A stretch of DNA of 64,000 bases from Xestospongia bergquistia (GCA_963965975.1 OZ014416.1:6262001-6326000), one strand, 5' to 3'. Numbered from the stretch's first letter, positions 23,101 to 34,198 are shown. The notes: a model not told the origin generated them from the letters alone. Program-made: numbers and translations.

Positions 23101-26100
23101 AGTAACATTGTTATACCAATTAGGTATGTATCGTCATGATAGCAATGATTTCCATGTTAACAGTCGTCATAACATCATTGCCATAGCAACAACATATAGA
23201 TATATTACTATATTAATGTTACTTATAACACTATGACAATTGAGCAAATTGTTGTTTTAAGATGAAAATTATAGCATTATGCTTTGATATGTTTGTCAAA
23301 ATCTACAAAATATTTAATTAATGACCATTATTTAATTTTATGCATAAATGGCAAGTTTTGCTAATAAATGATTTTCTAACAAAATGTATAAAATGTAGTC
23401 ACTGTGTATACATATTTTGTCATAAAACAATTTATTGCTATAACTATTTCACATTTTGTGAAAACAATGTCAAAAACATACTATATCTTTAAATAATATG
23501 TATTAATCCTAGATATTATATAAATGAGCATGTAATGACGAGAAGTTTCTAGCAAGTCTAAATACTTTAGTTTATATATGTGGGTGGTGTTTTATTTTCT
23601 TGTTCACTGTCAACTTTTGTGTCTTCATGTGTTATCTTGTTTAGAAGTCAGTTCTAATATCATATAGTAATATCATGTGACAAGATATAGCTAATAATGA
23701 GATATATGTTATTACTACAGTTTGTTAATTGTTACAATGTAATACAATTGTTATGATAATGGGATACTGATTACTAAAAGTCCATTCACATTCACCTGCC
23801 AGCAGAAGTAGTTACGCAATAAAAATAAGTAATAACCACTAATGAAAATATTTTTTTACAAAAATGAACAAATTAACTGCGAATATCATGAATGCACGTG
23901 GAACTTCATGTTCGATGAGCAGAAACCAACCAAAGTTAGGTGAAAAACCAGCCAAAGGCAGCAGAATATCTTCACAATCTAAATACATTGTCAAGAATGT
24001 GAGAGCATTTTTTGAGAAGGAGAAGTTGAAAGGATTGAAGAGACTGTCAGGTGTCAAAAGGAGTACAGAAGCTACTTGTCTGTCATTAAGAACCATCAAT
24101 TGAATTCATCAGGAGTACGTAAGTCATGATGGTCAGTTTATGATGCCAGTTAAAAGATATGGTGTTTCACGAATAAGAATCAACCCCAATTTGTTTGACA
24201 GAGAAATAATTCGTAGAATCATTCATAACATTTACTGTAGAAAGGAATCTCCTACTCTCTGTAGTGTTTTGGAGAAAGTTAAGGAAGAGTTTGGTTTCCC
24301 AGGTGGCAAATTTTGTTTATGGAGAGTTCTAAAAGAGATGGGATATTCATACAAAAAGAAAGACAATAAACAATTTTTATATGAACAACGAAGTATACTG
24401 GAACAAAGAGACACATACCTACAACAAATAAGAAAACTAAGACAACAGAATGTAAACCTTGTTTACACAGATAAAACATGGGTCAATAAACATCACAATA
24501 ATGATTATGTATGGATTGACAGTGATGGGAAAGGTGGATGGAAGGTTCCAAGTGGTAAAGGTGAAAAATTAATTGTATTACATGCAGGAGGAGTTAATGG
24601 ATGGGTGGAAGAAGCAGACCTGGTGTTTAAATCCAAGACAAATTCAGCTGACTATCATTACGAAATGAACAGTGAACACTTTTTTGAATGGATGACAGAA
24701 AAACTACTACCAACACTTAATGAACCATCAGTCATAATTTTAGACAATGCAAGTTATCACAACAAACAGCAAGACAAACCTACGGCAACACAAAACAAAA
24801 AAGGTGACATTCGAGAATGGCTGGATGAACATAACATCACTTACGAACATACAAATATTAAAAAGACATTACTAGATAACGTGAATCAACACAGACCAAA
24901 ACCTATGTATCTGACTGATGAACTTGCTAATGAGTATGGACATAACATTGTCTTTGACTTCCGGTTGGGCATTGTGAACTCAATCCAATTGAGTTGGCAT
25001 AGGCTTCAGTAAAAGGTTACGTAGCAAAACACAACACACACTACAACCTGACACATGTTCAACAGTTAGTACCAGAAGGATTTAAACACACAACAGCAGA
25101 TATGTGGTGAAGAAGAGAGTGATGATAAAGATAATGATGATGAGTTGATTGATAATGCAGACAGACAACTTATTGACAGAGCTTTATGTGAACAATATAC
25201 AACAAGTGCAAGCACAAGTGACATTTGGACTGACTCCAGACAAGAATTAGACTGGACTTCCTTAGCACCTGTGACCCAATTTTCCTACAAAATGTTCTTC
25301 ATTTAACTGACTGACTGTACCTATATTTAACATTTGAATAATATTATAGCTATCATATAACGTATAAATTAGCCTTCAAACTAGCTACTTACGATAAAAT
25401 CTTGTCTGCGATAAAACTTGTAGTGGTACGCCCACGCACTTCTAGTTAAAAATTCCCGTATTTTCCAGGTAATGATACTCCGTCTCGTGTTCTACTTAGA
25501 AGTATTATCATCCTCGATTGTTGTCATCTTGTGTCAGTCATTCTCAGACTTTGAACCGGTCATTATTTTACTGTCCATTGCATATTAGTTATTCATTGAC
25601 ATTGTTATTGAGTTTTCTATTTATGACTTAATTGGTGACCCCAACTAAGGTCTAAGAACAATGGCTACTAATGCTGTCAGTTCGAAGATCCCGTCTTTCT
25701 TCAATCCTAGCGCCATTTTGATCATTGACCACACCCAATATACGTATGAACAATTCCAGTGTTTAGTGGTAAGCTTATACTTCATTTATGGACAATACAA
25801 CTAACTTCAAAGTATACACAGGTGATTTTTGAAATTATTAGTAGATACGCAAGTTAAAAGGCATCAATACTGTAGTTGAAATTATGAAATCTGACTAGTA
25901 ATAAGGAAGTTACAGCGAAAAAAACCAAGTGCCAGGTGAACACGAATGGACTTTAGTTCCATTAACTATATAATTTACTGTCTAATAGTTTATGTTTCAT
26001 AATTAAATAACTTTGTCTCTTATGTTCCTAGTATGAACTTACACCTGCACACTATGCAGCAGTGAATGGACATACTGACACAGTAAAACTGTTAATTGAA

Positions 26101-29100
26101 ATTGGACAAGCTGATATCACCACTAAGGATAATGTAAGCCACAGTAATTGTATTACAAGACATATCATTGTACCAAATTATGACCAATGAAGTAAATGAA
26201 ATTACTTCATTTGGTTAATGGTTAATAAATCAGGTTAATAAATCAATAAGACACATAATTTGAAGTGTATTACTGATTTAATAAGAAAGATATAGAATTT
26301 AGTTATTGTAGCCCTTCTATATTCTATACACATTTTGAGAGAAAACTGTTTATTGCCATAGCTATTCCAAATTTAATGAAAACAATGTCAAAATATACTA
26401 TATCTTTAATTAATATGTATTCATCAATTTCTATGAAAGATTTATAAATTTCAAAAGCAATTGTACCAATGAAATCACAAAATAGAAGGAGTCATATAAT
26501 AAGCAACAGCATATAATTCACTATTGCAACAGTATATAATGTCACCATAGTGACAATCACTATAGCAAGATCATTAACGTCACCACAGCAACTGTTACTA
26601 TAGCAAATAATAGTCACAATGGTTGTTATTAATGTTAATCAAATCCCATAACTGCTATAAAAACAACATAATGGCAAGCCTATTCTCACTATAGTGAGTA
26701 AATAGAGACTTATTTGTCAATCATAGTGAATGCATATCAAAGTCTAAGTTTAATAAGACACATGTTTTGATGTGTATTGCTGATTACTAAAACCTGCACT
26801 CTACAGCAACTGTTCTTTACCAGCTCATGATTATTTTAATATGTTTTTTACCAAACATTTCAATAATAATAATACTAATGTGTATTATTGATGAATTTAA
26901 TTAGCAAATGTGATAAAATTGTACCATTATACCTTATGTTAACAACAAAAACATTTTCTAATCATTTTAGCAGAAACTGTTTATTGCCATAACTATTCCA
27001 AATTTCTTAAAAACAATGCCAAAAGTTTCTAGATGTTTAATTGTATGTATTCATCAATTATCATGAAGCTTTTGCAAAAGTTTCTTCAACCAAATGTGCT
27101 CATTAAATAATAAATTCCAAGGAATCATGTCATCATAGAAGAAAGCAACAGCACATAATTTATTATAGCAACAGCACATATGTCATCATGGCAAATTAGC
27201 AACAGTTACTAAGCAAATGAAAGTTCATCACCATAACCTGAATTACTCAGTAACAGCAAATATGTCACCATAGCAACTGTTGCTATACCAATAACATATG
27301 AGTATAAACTACTATAGTATAACAAGAATAAACAATGTCACAGTTACCATAGCAACATTGCTCTAGCAATTAGGTATGCATCTATCATGATAGCAATGAT
27401 CTCCATGGTAAAAGTTGTCATAACATCATTACCATAGCAACAACATATAGATATATTACTATATTAATGTTACTTATAACACTGACAATTGAGCAAATTG
27501 TTGTTTTAAGATGAAAATTATAGCATTATGCTTTCATATGTTTACAAACATTGTCAAAACTTTTTTAATAAATGACCATTATTTAATTTCTATTCATAAT
27601 TGGCAATTTTGGCCTAAAAATGATTTGCTATCAAAAGTTTAACATATAGTTACTGTGACCTTTTACTACATATTTTGGCACAAAATAATTTCTTGCCATA
27701 ATTATTCAAGTTTTGTTGAAAACAATGCTAAAACATACCATCTCTTTAATTCATAATTATATATTCATAAATCTCTATGAAAGATTTATAAATTTCAAAA
27801 GCAATAGTACCAATGAAATCACAAAATATAAGGAGTCATACAATAAGCAAAAGCATATAATTCATGATATGTAATGTCACCATAGCAACAATCACTATAG
27901 CACCAGCATTTATTTCACCATAGCAAGGGTACTATAGTGTCACAGTGTTTGTTATTAATGACTATCAAATCCAGTGGGAAGTGGGAAGCCTATTCTAGCT
28001 ATAGAGAGTAAAGAAAGCCTTTTTGTTAACCATAGTGAATACAAAAATACAAATAGAAATAGACATGCACTGTTGGTACAAGCAAGTAACATATCAAAGT
28101 AAAGATTTTCAGCACTATGTTCTCAATGTTCTTATTAGCAATGACATGTATGTATAACATTATTTATTTTTCACATTACTATATTATAGTGATACAAATA
28201 CAACATATTTTACACACAGTTGACTATAAACCCACAAGCATTGTGAACTGTTGTATAATGTAAATATATGGACCCATTACATAGAGTAAAGAATTATTTT
28301 ATGGTAAACCGCATTGTGGACAAACAGAAAAAGAAGTCCATTATACTCTCAGTCATAAATCAACATCATACAAGCTCATGAGAAGTCTTGTTGCACCTTT
28401 GAAATCATCAGAAATATCCTTTGATAACTTAGTTGATGTTATGAAAATTCACTACTGTCCTTCACCTTCAGAGATAGTTGGTTGCTCAAGAATCACTTCA
28501 AAATGTTCTCTCAACACACAATAAATTATTTCAATGGCCTAATTCACCTCTACATCAAGAGTCCATGTTCTGCTGGCCAGAAAAGTTTCTTATTCGACTA
28601 AGAGCAAAATGGACACACAAGTTAGTAACAGAAGAGGTTATACAACTAATACAGTTCTCAGAGTGGGCTGCTTCAATCATGACATGTTTCAATTATGCCA
28701 GTATTGAAATGCGATCGAACTTTAGTCAGGATATGTGGAGCTAGATCAGTAAGACCTGTTCATTTATGGATTAAAAATTTACTAACCTGGATCTAAAGCA
28801 AACTTACTAGCTGGATAAAGAATCCAAGATTATATTGTTATCATCATAATGAGGTCTGCTCAGGTACAATTGATTTAATATGGAGTCTCAACAGCTCCTG
28901 CAATCATTGTTTATTTTTGGTTTCTTGCTGCAGCTAGTTTCATTTATGACCTATCTTTTATTAACAAATATGATGTAATTTGCTCAATAGAATTGAATTT
29001 ATCTATGATAATTGGTCTTTAACGTGTTGTCACTGCATGGAGTATGGAGTGTCTTAGAGCAACTGCTGAGTCAAGATATTCTTGTCTCTTATTACCTGTG

Positions 29101-32100
29101 TTATGATTTATAATGACTCTTTTAGTGAAAGACTAATAAGACCTTAGAATTCTTTAGTGTTACAATGTTCACTTTTAGTTTCATTGTGGAATAGTTACAC
29201 ACAGACATTTTAATATACAGAAGCAGTAATGTTCAATACTCCTTCCTTACGAAACCACATTGTGATGATTCCATGCATCTACATCAAGGTGTGAAAATTT
29301 TTATTTTAAATGAAATTCACTAAACTGCTTAATCTCAATGCGGTCTTATCCAGAGACTTTCTTTATTCTCCTCAAGTGATGTAATCTCACGTGATGCACA
29401 AGATGATTATTGATGACTCAGCATTTCTCTTCAATCAAAGGGAAAAAAGCTTTACATTTTAGTGTGTCTACTGGGTACTTTGCACTCAAATTGACAAAAG
29501 GTCCAATACTTTCCAACTTCTTAGTAAAAGTTAGTCATTCCCCAATGACAGCTATGGTGCTAGTATTTTTAGTTCACACTCAATGTATTGACAAAGATAA
29601 CTGCCAAAAGTTAGTAAAACTGTCCTAACTTTCTCAAGTAGTATTTTTGCAAAAATTATCACTTTAAAAAGTTGGAAAATGTCATAAGCTGTATGAAGGA
29701 GGTTTTTATTGAATTCTTGAGTTTTCACTAAAAGCTGTGCTTTTCTCAAAGGTTTTGCAGACTTTTAAAGCTTTTTGATGCTCCTTTTGGCAGTATTCTT
29801 AGTACAGAAGTTTTGGTACCATCCACTATAGTGTGGTGGCTACCAGTGCCGTGTTTGCCGAATTAAAGCAGTTCAAAGCCATTTGCCCATTTAACAGACA
29901 CACGAACACACATACACACACGCACAGCGAGGTTAAAAATGGCAAATACTAATTAAAATCTTTTAGTAAATATAATGGTAAATTTAGATTTACAGTATTT
30001 CTCCTGCTAACAAACTATAATGACAATCTGTAACTGTGTATGATGTATTGATAGTCTTAATTAACTAGTTAAAGAGGTATGCTTTAATATAATTGTCAAC
30101 ATATTTTGTCGTAGGATTTGTCATGTCAGTCTTCCTTGTCATTGTGTAATGTACAAGCCTTTCTTTTAATATATTCAATCTTTTTTTATCACGAGCACTC
30201 TTAAAATTATTATAACCAAGTTATCTGGTTATTTTTCATCATATTACACATGTAATATATGATACATTACTTATAAGTACAGTTGTTATTTATAATTTCT
30301 GATTTTAGGGTGGCAATAATATACTACATTTAGCCTGTGCAAGTGGCAGTGAAGAAACCATACACTACCTTTTACATAATGTCCAGCTAAATCCAGATCA
30401 TCTAATAGCTCTAAATGATGATAAAGAAATGCCAGTGGATCGTATTCCACCATCTAAGAGTAATAGATTTCGATTACTGAAGCTATTTCAGCCATTCAAA
30501 CAATGTCACAGAGACTACCTCACAGAATCATATGCTAAATTATTTCTCTGTGGAAAGACAGAAGCTGGTAAAAGTTCGTTGGCTGCTGTTATCTCTTATC
30601 GTGCTAATAAGCTATCATATGTTTACTATGATCCGGAAGAATGTGTTAAAGGTGTTGTATTACAAACCACTGGAATTGAGTACCATAGTATTCGTAGTCA
30701 GGAAATAGGAAACGTTATAATTTTTGATTTTGCTGGCCATGCTGAATACTATAGTAGCCATGCTGCAGTACTAGAAACTCTGTTGTTAAGGTCACCAGCT
30801 GTCTTTGCAATTTTAAGCAACCTTACCGATTGTGAGGAAGCAATTAAGACGGATCTGCTTTTGTGGTTTAACTTTGTTGAAAGTGTAAGCACAAAGTTAA
30901 TTAGCTCAAGTCAAGTACTTGTCCTCGGAAGTCACATTGATGAACTGTCCAGTGAAAAAGACTTCCAACTATTTGTAAACGATATAGCTAATTCATCTGT
31001 TCGTTTTCAGAATTACAATGGTTTTTTCCCAATAGACTGTCATCGACCAGGAGGAAAAGGTGTCAACATAGTTATGAAGAAGTTAAGAGAGTGCTGTGAA
31101 GCTGTTTTGGACAAGAATGATATGATGAGCTACCACTGCCACTGTCTAAATTCTTTTCTTCAACAGCTTGAGGTGGTTGCTATTAGCCTAGATGCGCTAT
31201 GTTCTAAATTAACAGAGTTAAACGAGCCTTGTCTTTTGACAGATAAATCTAACGTGTTGGAATTTTTGACTATTCTAGGAAGCAAGGGTCTTATCTTATT
31301 TCTGGCAAATGCATGGGTGATTATTGACAAAAAGGCTCTCCTAACTGAGGTAAATGGTGTCTTATTCAATAAAAGTGTTGATCGTGTAAGTAAACCAGTT
31401 GCCAGCAATACTGGCATAATGCCTGTCTCTACTCTGGCTAACCTTTTCCCTAAATATAACACAGATATGTTGATTAGTTTCTTAACAAGTCTACAGTTTT
31501 GTCATCAAATGGACTCGTACACTGTTTCTTGTATCACTAACAATGCATCATCTGATGACTTCCTTTTTAGTAAAGATGAGAATTTTTTATTCTTCCCTGC
31601 ACTTATTACAGAGGATAAACCCAATTCAATCTTTGAAACGACAGATGTATTTGGTTGGTGCTTATGGTGTGATGTACCAAAGCAATTTCTCTCCATGCGT
31701 TTTCTCCATGCTCTTCTTCATCGTTTAGCCTACAATTTCTGTCATCCTCTACCAATGAAATATGGTTGTATCACTCTTAATCCAGAAGCTCAAGTACTGC
31801 ATCGACTCTGTACCATGTGGAAAAATGGAATTTATTGGAAAGAAAAAGAGAATAATATTGAAGTGATGGTTGAGGTTACTGAAGCCAACCGATGTGTTAC
31901 AGTTCTTGTGTCTCATAGCAGTTTAATTGAAAGTTATCAACTCCGTGCATCACTCATCAAAGAAGTACTTAATCTTAAAAATGAAATATGCCCATGTCCT
32001 TCACAACAGTTTATTATTGCACCTGGTAATGTTAAGGATATAATGGATAATGAACAAACACATCGTACTGTCTATGGTATTAGAGAAGTTGCTAAAGGAG

Positions 32101-34198
32101 TGCTAGTTAAAGGAACTGCTACTTCCACAAATGACGAAAGAGTTGATATCAAATTAGTTGTTGGTGAAAAAGAACCATACCTCTATATTGCTCCTCTTGT
32201 GACTAAAGCTCTTTTTACTGACAGCCACAAAGATCTATCATTACCAGATCACTATGTCCAACATATTCAAGAAGTATGTGGAGAGATCGTGTCCCTTTAT
32301 CCAACATCAGATTTTACCCACCTCTCTATAAGAGAACATCTCGACAAATTTAGTGTTTTTGCTGGACGTAATCCTTTGGTAAGTTTACACTCACATTCTC
32401 TTAAGAATGTGTCTATAGAATATTTTATGTTTACATAGAGTATACCTTCTCCACCAATAAAAGATGAAGTAATACAAAGATTATCTAAACATGTTCAGAT
32501 GGGAACAACAAAAGGTTCCAATTATGTCATTATTCTCTTCTTTTGACTTAGTTATTATTACAGATTTTATTAATCCTGTTGGCAAACCTGACAAACAGAT
32601 GTCATCATCTATTACATACAATGTTGGAGGTATGTCTACATGTCAAGAAAATATTGTATTTCTAATAATCGTTTTTTTTTATTTTTTAATACCTTTTTTT
32701 ATATTTATTACTTTTATATTTGATTACTGTCATTAATTGTTATATACTGTTATATTACAGGTAATAGTCAAGAGACAATGTTAACAAAAGATAGTTTAAA
32801 TGATGAATTCAGTTATTTCCCTAAATTATGTATGTTAGGTAATATTATATAACATTTTTTATCTCATACTTACAGTTGAAAGGCCTACAAGACGTGAAGT
32901 TTTAACCCAACTAGCTAAAATTAATGCTTATTGGCGTAGTATTGGAGATGGTCTTGGAGTGAATTATAATGATCTTAAAAGTTTCGCTGACTCTAATATG
33001 TCAAATCAAATACGACTTGGTGAAGTGGTTCAAAAGTGGTTGGATATGAATGGTCAAGGTGATGGTGCTCCTGTCAGATGGAGAACCATTATAGATGTCG
33101 TAAAGGGACCACTTGTTGAGAACATAACTCAAGCTAAGACAATATATGAGTACTTGAAGCAAGAAAGTTCTATACAACAGCATATTCAAAGTAAGTCTAT
33201 AAGAATATCTTTATATAGTCAGTTGTTAGAATTATGGAGAAGTATTGGTTGTTTCGTTGAGGCCACTTTTTGTTTCACTAATTGAATGCTCCTAGGCCAT
33301 GTCATTATTATTATAAAGATAACATGAGTATTTGACCTCTAGTACAATTTTGCTAACTTGATACCATTCATTTTAAGTTGATTGCACTTCTTATTATCAG
33401 TCAAAAACTGACTGATTTAGTCTAAAATGTCTTGGAGTTCATATTATGTATTGTACTTACTTGTAAACCAAAAGAGTTAAAAATATCAACATTCAAACTA
33501 TGATTGTGTAAATATCTTTTTACAAAGTTAGTAACAGTGAACTTGTTGGAGAATAGTCTCTAGACCTCATGATAATAATAGTTCATATATACACTAGTAT
33601 ATACTATGTTCATTGTTATATTACAATTTTATAGGAGATATGGCAGAACCAGACAAACAGACATTTGATGAACAAACTGATGGTAAAATACTTTAAAATC
33701 ATATCTTTTAACCTGTATATGATTACATAAGGATTATTAAATGATTAATTGTTTTATGTTCTTCATAATATAGCTGTTGATAAAAGTGTTGGCGAATCTA
33801 TTACTGAGGACATTAACACTGTTAGTGGTAAGTTTATCATTTGTGTAAAGGTAATGTCATTACATCATTGTATATATATATATATAGGTAAATGTGACGC
33901 ATCAAAAATCTTTCGGGTTCATTCTGCTGATCTTTGTGATATAATTGTGGATGCTAATCCTCATCGTATTGTTAACAAACTTGTCGCTGCTGGTCTATTG
34001 CCACAAGATATTGCAGAAGATGTTAAGAGTACAACTGATGTATATGATAAGGCTGATAAAATTATGGGAAAGTTAAGAAGACAGATAACTGATGATGAGC
34101 ACCCAATTGAGTTGCTAAAGAAGATTTGTGATTTTCTTTTGGAGCAAACTGACAAGACTTTAAAGGAAATTGGTACTAAAATGATGAGTCAACTATAG
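17106..34198 (+). CDS. Ankyrin-ROC-COR-death-CARD-like protein, 17 exons
   Basis: I predict a cytoplasmic GTPase-type signalling protein of about 1,292 residues. Hand-spliced exons, all with consistent phase: 17106-17144, 17470-17589, 17767-17871, 18652-18750, 19856-19954, 20270-20371, 20512-20616, 21995-22093, 26032-26133, 30309-32378, 32439-32514, 32564-32629, 32761-32829, 32876-33190, 33635-33682, 33774-33827 and 33888-34198. Introns 1-9 are phase 0 and each carries about one ankyrin unit; introns 11-16 are phase 1. Order of modules: ankyrin repeats (about residues 14-310), ROC GTPase with P-loop (about 365-520), COR-like region (about 530-950), death-like module (about 1055-1150) and CARD-like module (about 1195-1290). 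Start chosen: ATG in MEDQLSEREQ, followed at once by a GTAAGT donor. AATAAA occurs at 34451. An additional small exon near 20882-20914 cannot be excluded. Domain names are by motif; function is inference. Confidence 0.85.
18751..19640. other. Intron 4 of the ROCO gene, no embedded feature
   Basis: AT-rich and without recognisable insertions, apart from a small TTATCAGTTATATCCATATA segment that recurs in intron 5 near 20159. Confidence 0.4.
19640..19990 (+). repeat. Exon 5 duplication unit, copy 1
   Basis: The upstream intron (TAATGTTGTTATGAT, GTCACTATGATGTAACTGATTG), the exon itself and the start of the next intron (GTTTGTATTACAT.TAGAGATGG) are all repeated at 21870-22125 around exon 8. The copied segment therefore includes both splice sites. 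Confidence 0.75.
20617..21860. other. Intron 7, with a lone transposon end
   Basis: It holds no recognised gene. A possible small exon, ATGATAAAGAAGGCAATAG onward at 20884-20914, is framed by a TTTACAG acceptor and a GTGTGT donor, but a (GTGT) repeat makes the donor doubtful. Confidence 0.35.
21802..21828 (-). mobile_element. Orphan mariner-type terminal repeat
   Basis: CAGGTGAACACGAACACAC followed by TTTTGTAG closely matches the right terminal repeat of the transposon that ends at 25956 (CAGGTGAACACGAATGGAC then TTTAG). No partner end or transposase was found to the left. It is probably the remains of another copy. Confidence 0.55.
21870..22125 (+). repeat. Exon 8 duplication unit, copy 2
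   Basis: Partner of 19640-19990. Exon 8 differs from exon 5 at about a third of its residues while the GHIE.V.LLL and KADPNICDK parts are kept. This points to a duplication of exon plus flanks with later divergence. Confidence 0.75.
22850..23510 (+). repeat. X-box-rich intronic repeat, copy 1
   Basis: A roughly 650 bp segment matches 27105-27760 along its length, including AAAGAAAGCAACAGCACATAA, CAACATATAGATATATTACT and ATTGAGCAAATTGTTGTTTT (blocks quoted in part). It contains several copies of an imperfect palindrome of the form RYYNYYATRRNRAC at 22904, 22979, 23093 and 23177. It is non-coding and lies in intron 8 of the ROCO gene, just before a DNA transposon. Confidence 0.8.
23864..25305 (+). 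pseudogene. DDE_3-type transposase, broken
   Basis: The frame starts MNKLTANIMNARGTSC and would encode about 475 residues. An N-terminal helix-turn-helix region precedes a DDE catalytic core. First aspartate: VYTDKTWVN near 24475. Second: VIILDNASYH near 24740. The third acidic residue is in a GHCELNPIEL motif near 24970-24995. Breaks: an in-frame TGA at 24101-24103, a frame change near 24956-24962, and a TAG at about 24999 in place of the expected tryptophan. A further acidic C-terminal stretch ending in ELDWTSLAP is still readable. Three lesions mean it is inactive. Confidence 0.85.
25419..25768 (+). mobile_element. Gypsy-type LTR end, primer-binding site and gag start
   Basis: A TGTAGTGG start at 25419 opens an LTR-like region. 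ATTGGTGACCCCAAC at 25631-25645 has the form of the primer-binding site seen after the 5' LTR in many Ty3/gypsy (Mag/CsRn-like) elements. A 36-codon frame from 25661 (SSKIPSFFNP) resembles the first residues of their gag, then stops matching at a GTAAGC. It is nested inside the mariner-type element. The other LTR and pol were not found here, so this is a truncated insertion. Exact LTR limits are uncertain. Confidence 0.5.
26300..26660 (+). repeat. Intronic repeat B, copy 1
   Basis: The blocks TCTATGAAAGATTTATAAAT, TTTCAAAAGCAAT.GTACCAA and GCATATAATTCA recur in order at 27690-27960. It carries the X-box-like sequence GTCACCATAGTGAC at 26541-26554. Confidence 0.75.
27105..27960 (+). repeat. X-box-rich intronic repeat, copy 2 plus repeat B
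   Basis: The first 650 bp match 22850-23510 and the last 270 bp match 26320-26610. X-box-like palindromes occur at 27264 (GTCACCATAGCAAC), 27343 (GTTACCATAGCAAC), 27428 (ATTACCATAGCAAC) and 27876 (GTCACCATAGCAAC). It is non-coding. Confidence 0.8.
28270..28745 (+). mobile_element. Ty3/gypsy gag and reverse-transcriptase relics
   Basis: After one frame change, the peptide KLMRSLVAPLKSSEISFDNL followed by VDVMKIHYCPSPSEIV matches the gag pattern YxLxRxLVAPxKPS...ELVxVLxxHxxPxPSEIV of gypsy elements. From 28600 a second frame gives KWTHKLVTEEVIQLIQFSEW then AASIM, the start of the RT domain (EGVIxPVxFSEWAAPIV). The protease and most of pol are missing. It is a dead fragment inside intron 9. Confidence 0.7.
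30309..32378 (+). CDS. ROC-COR exon (exon 10) of the ROCO gene
   Basis: A 690-codon exon. It opens with the last ankyrin unit (NNILHLACASGSEETIHYLL). The ROC GTPase follows: P-loop GKTEAGKSSL at about model residues 372-381, G3 motif DFAGH at about 430-434, and a G4-like GSHIDE at about 497-502, where GSH replaces the usual NKxD/TxxD lead. Key lysine and serine of the P-loop and the G3 aspartate and glycine are present, so nucleotide binding is plausible. The remaining about 430 residues fit a COR-type dimerisation region by position and by patterns such as GLILFLANAWVIIDKKALL. No kinase domain follows, unlike LRRK proteins. The exon ends at GGTAAG. Confidence 0.9.
32379..32875. other. Cluster of very short introns and linker exons
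   Basis: Introns 11 (32515-32563, 49 bp) and 13 (32830-32875, 46 bp) are close to the minimum for splicing. Intron 11 uses a weak GTTCCA donor. The two linker exons encode low-complexity polar sequence with a GKPDKQ segment that recurs (EPDKQT) in exon 15. Confidence 0.65.
32876..33190 (+). CDS. Death-domain-like exon (exon 14)
   Basis: The peptide runs from PTRREVLTQLAKINAYWRSI through GLGVNYNDLKSFADSN, QIRLGEVVQKWLDMNG and VRWRTIIDVVKGPLVENITQ. The pattern W..IG..LG....L......N......L..VL..WL......W..I..... is that of the death-domain fold. It is likely to recruit partners through homotypic contacts. It starts and ends in phase 1, so it is a symmetric module. Confidence 0.75.
33888..34198 (+). 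CDS. C-terminal CARD-like exon (exon 17)
   Basis: About 100 residues including ANPHRIVNKLVAAGLLPQDI, YDKADKIMGKLRRQI, and a predicted last helix with KKICDFLLEQTDKTLKEIG. The arrangement of helices, with the LLPQD turn followed by a D.ADK.M...R segment, fits the CARD/death-fold class. The stop is TAG at 34196-34198. Assignment to CARD rather than another death-fold subfamily is uncertain. Confidence 0.6.

Larger units (their letters stand above)
23774..25956 (+). mobile_element. Tc1/mariner/IS630-superfamily transposon
   Basis: Terminal inverted repeats bound the element: CTAAAAGTCCATTCACATTC at the left, and the complement of CTAAAGTCCATTCGTGTTC at the right. Both continue into CACCTG. A TA lies immediately left of the element; the right flank is TT, so that side of the expected TA duplication has changed. 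It encodes a decayed transposase (23864-25305) and carries a nested gypsy leader (25419-25768). It lies in intron 8 of the ROCO gene in the same orientation. Confidence 0.85.
17470..26133 (+). other. Ankyrin-repeat exon block of the ROCO gene
   Basis: Eight exons (2-9) of 33-40 codons each carry one ankyrin-type unit and start in phase 0. Exons 5 and 8 are the most canonical (PLHYASRAGHIEIVQLLLKA and ALHYASKEGHIETVKLLL), and exon 9 has PAHYAAVNGHTDTVKLLIE. Exons 3 and 7 are diverged. The last unit, LHLACASGSEETIHYLL, is at the start of exon 10. One-repeat-per-exon modularity makes the array easy to expand. The block probably mediates protein binding. Confidence 0.85.
26134..30308. other. Intron 9 of the ROCO gene, 4.2 kb of repeat debris
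   Basis: The largest intron. It contains two X-box-rich repeat segments (26300-26660 and 27105-27960), gypsy gag/RT relics (28270-28745), and 1.5 kb (28750-30300) in which I see no gene. A CA-rich tract lies at 29899-29926. Splice sites are GTAAGC and GATTTTAG. Confidence 0.75.
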
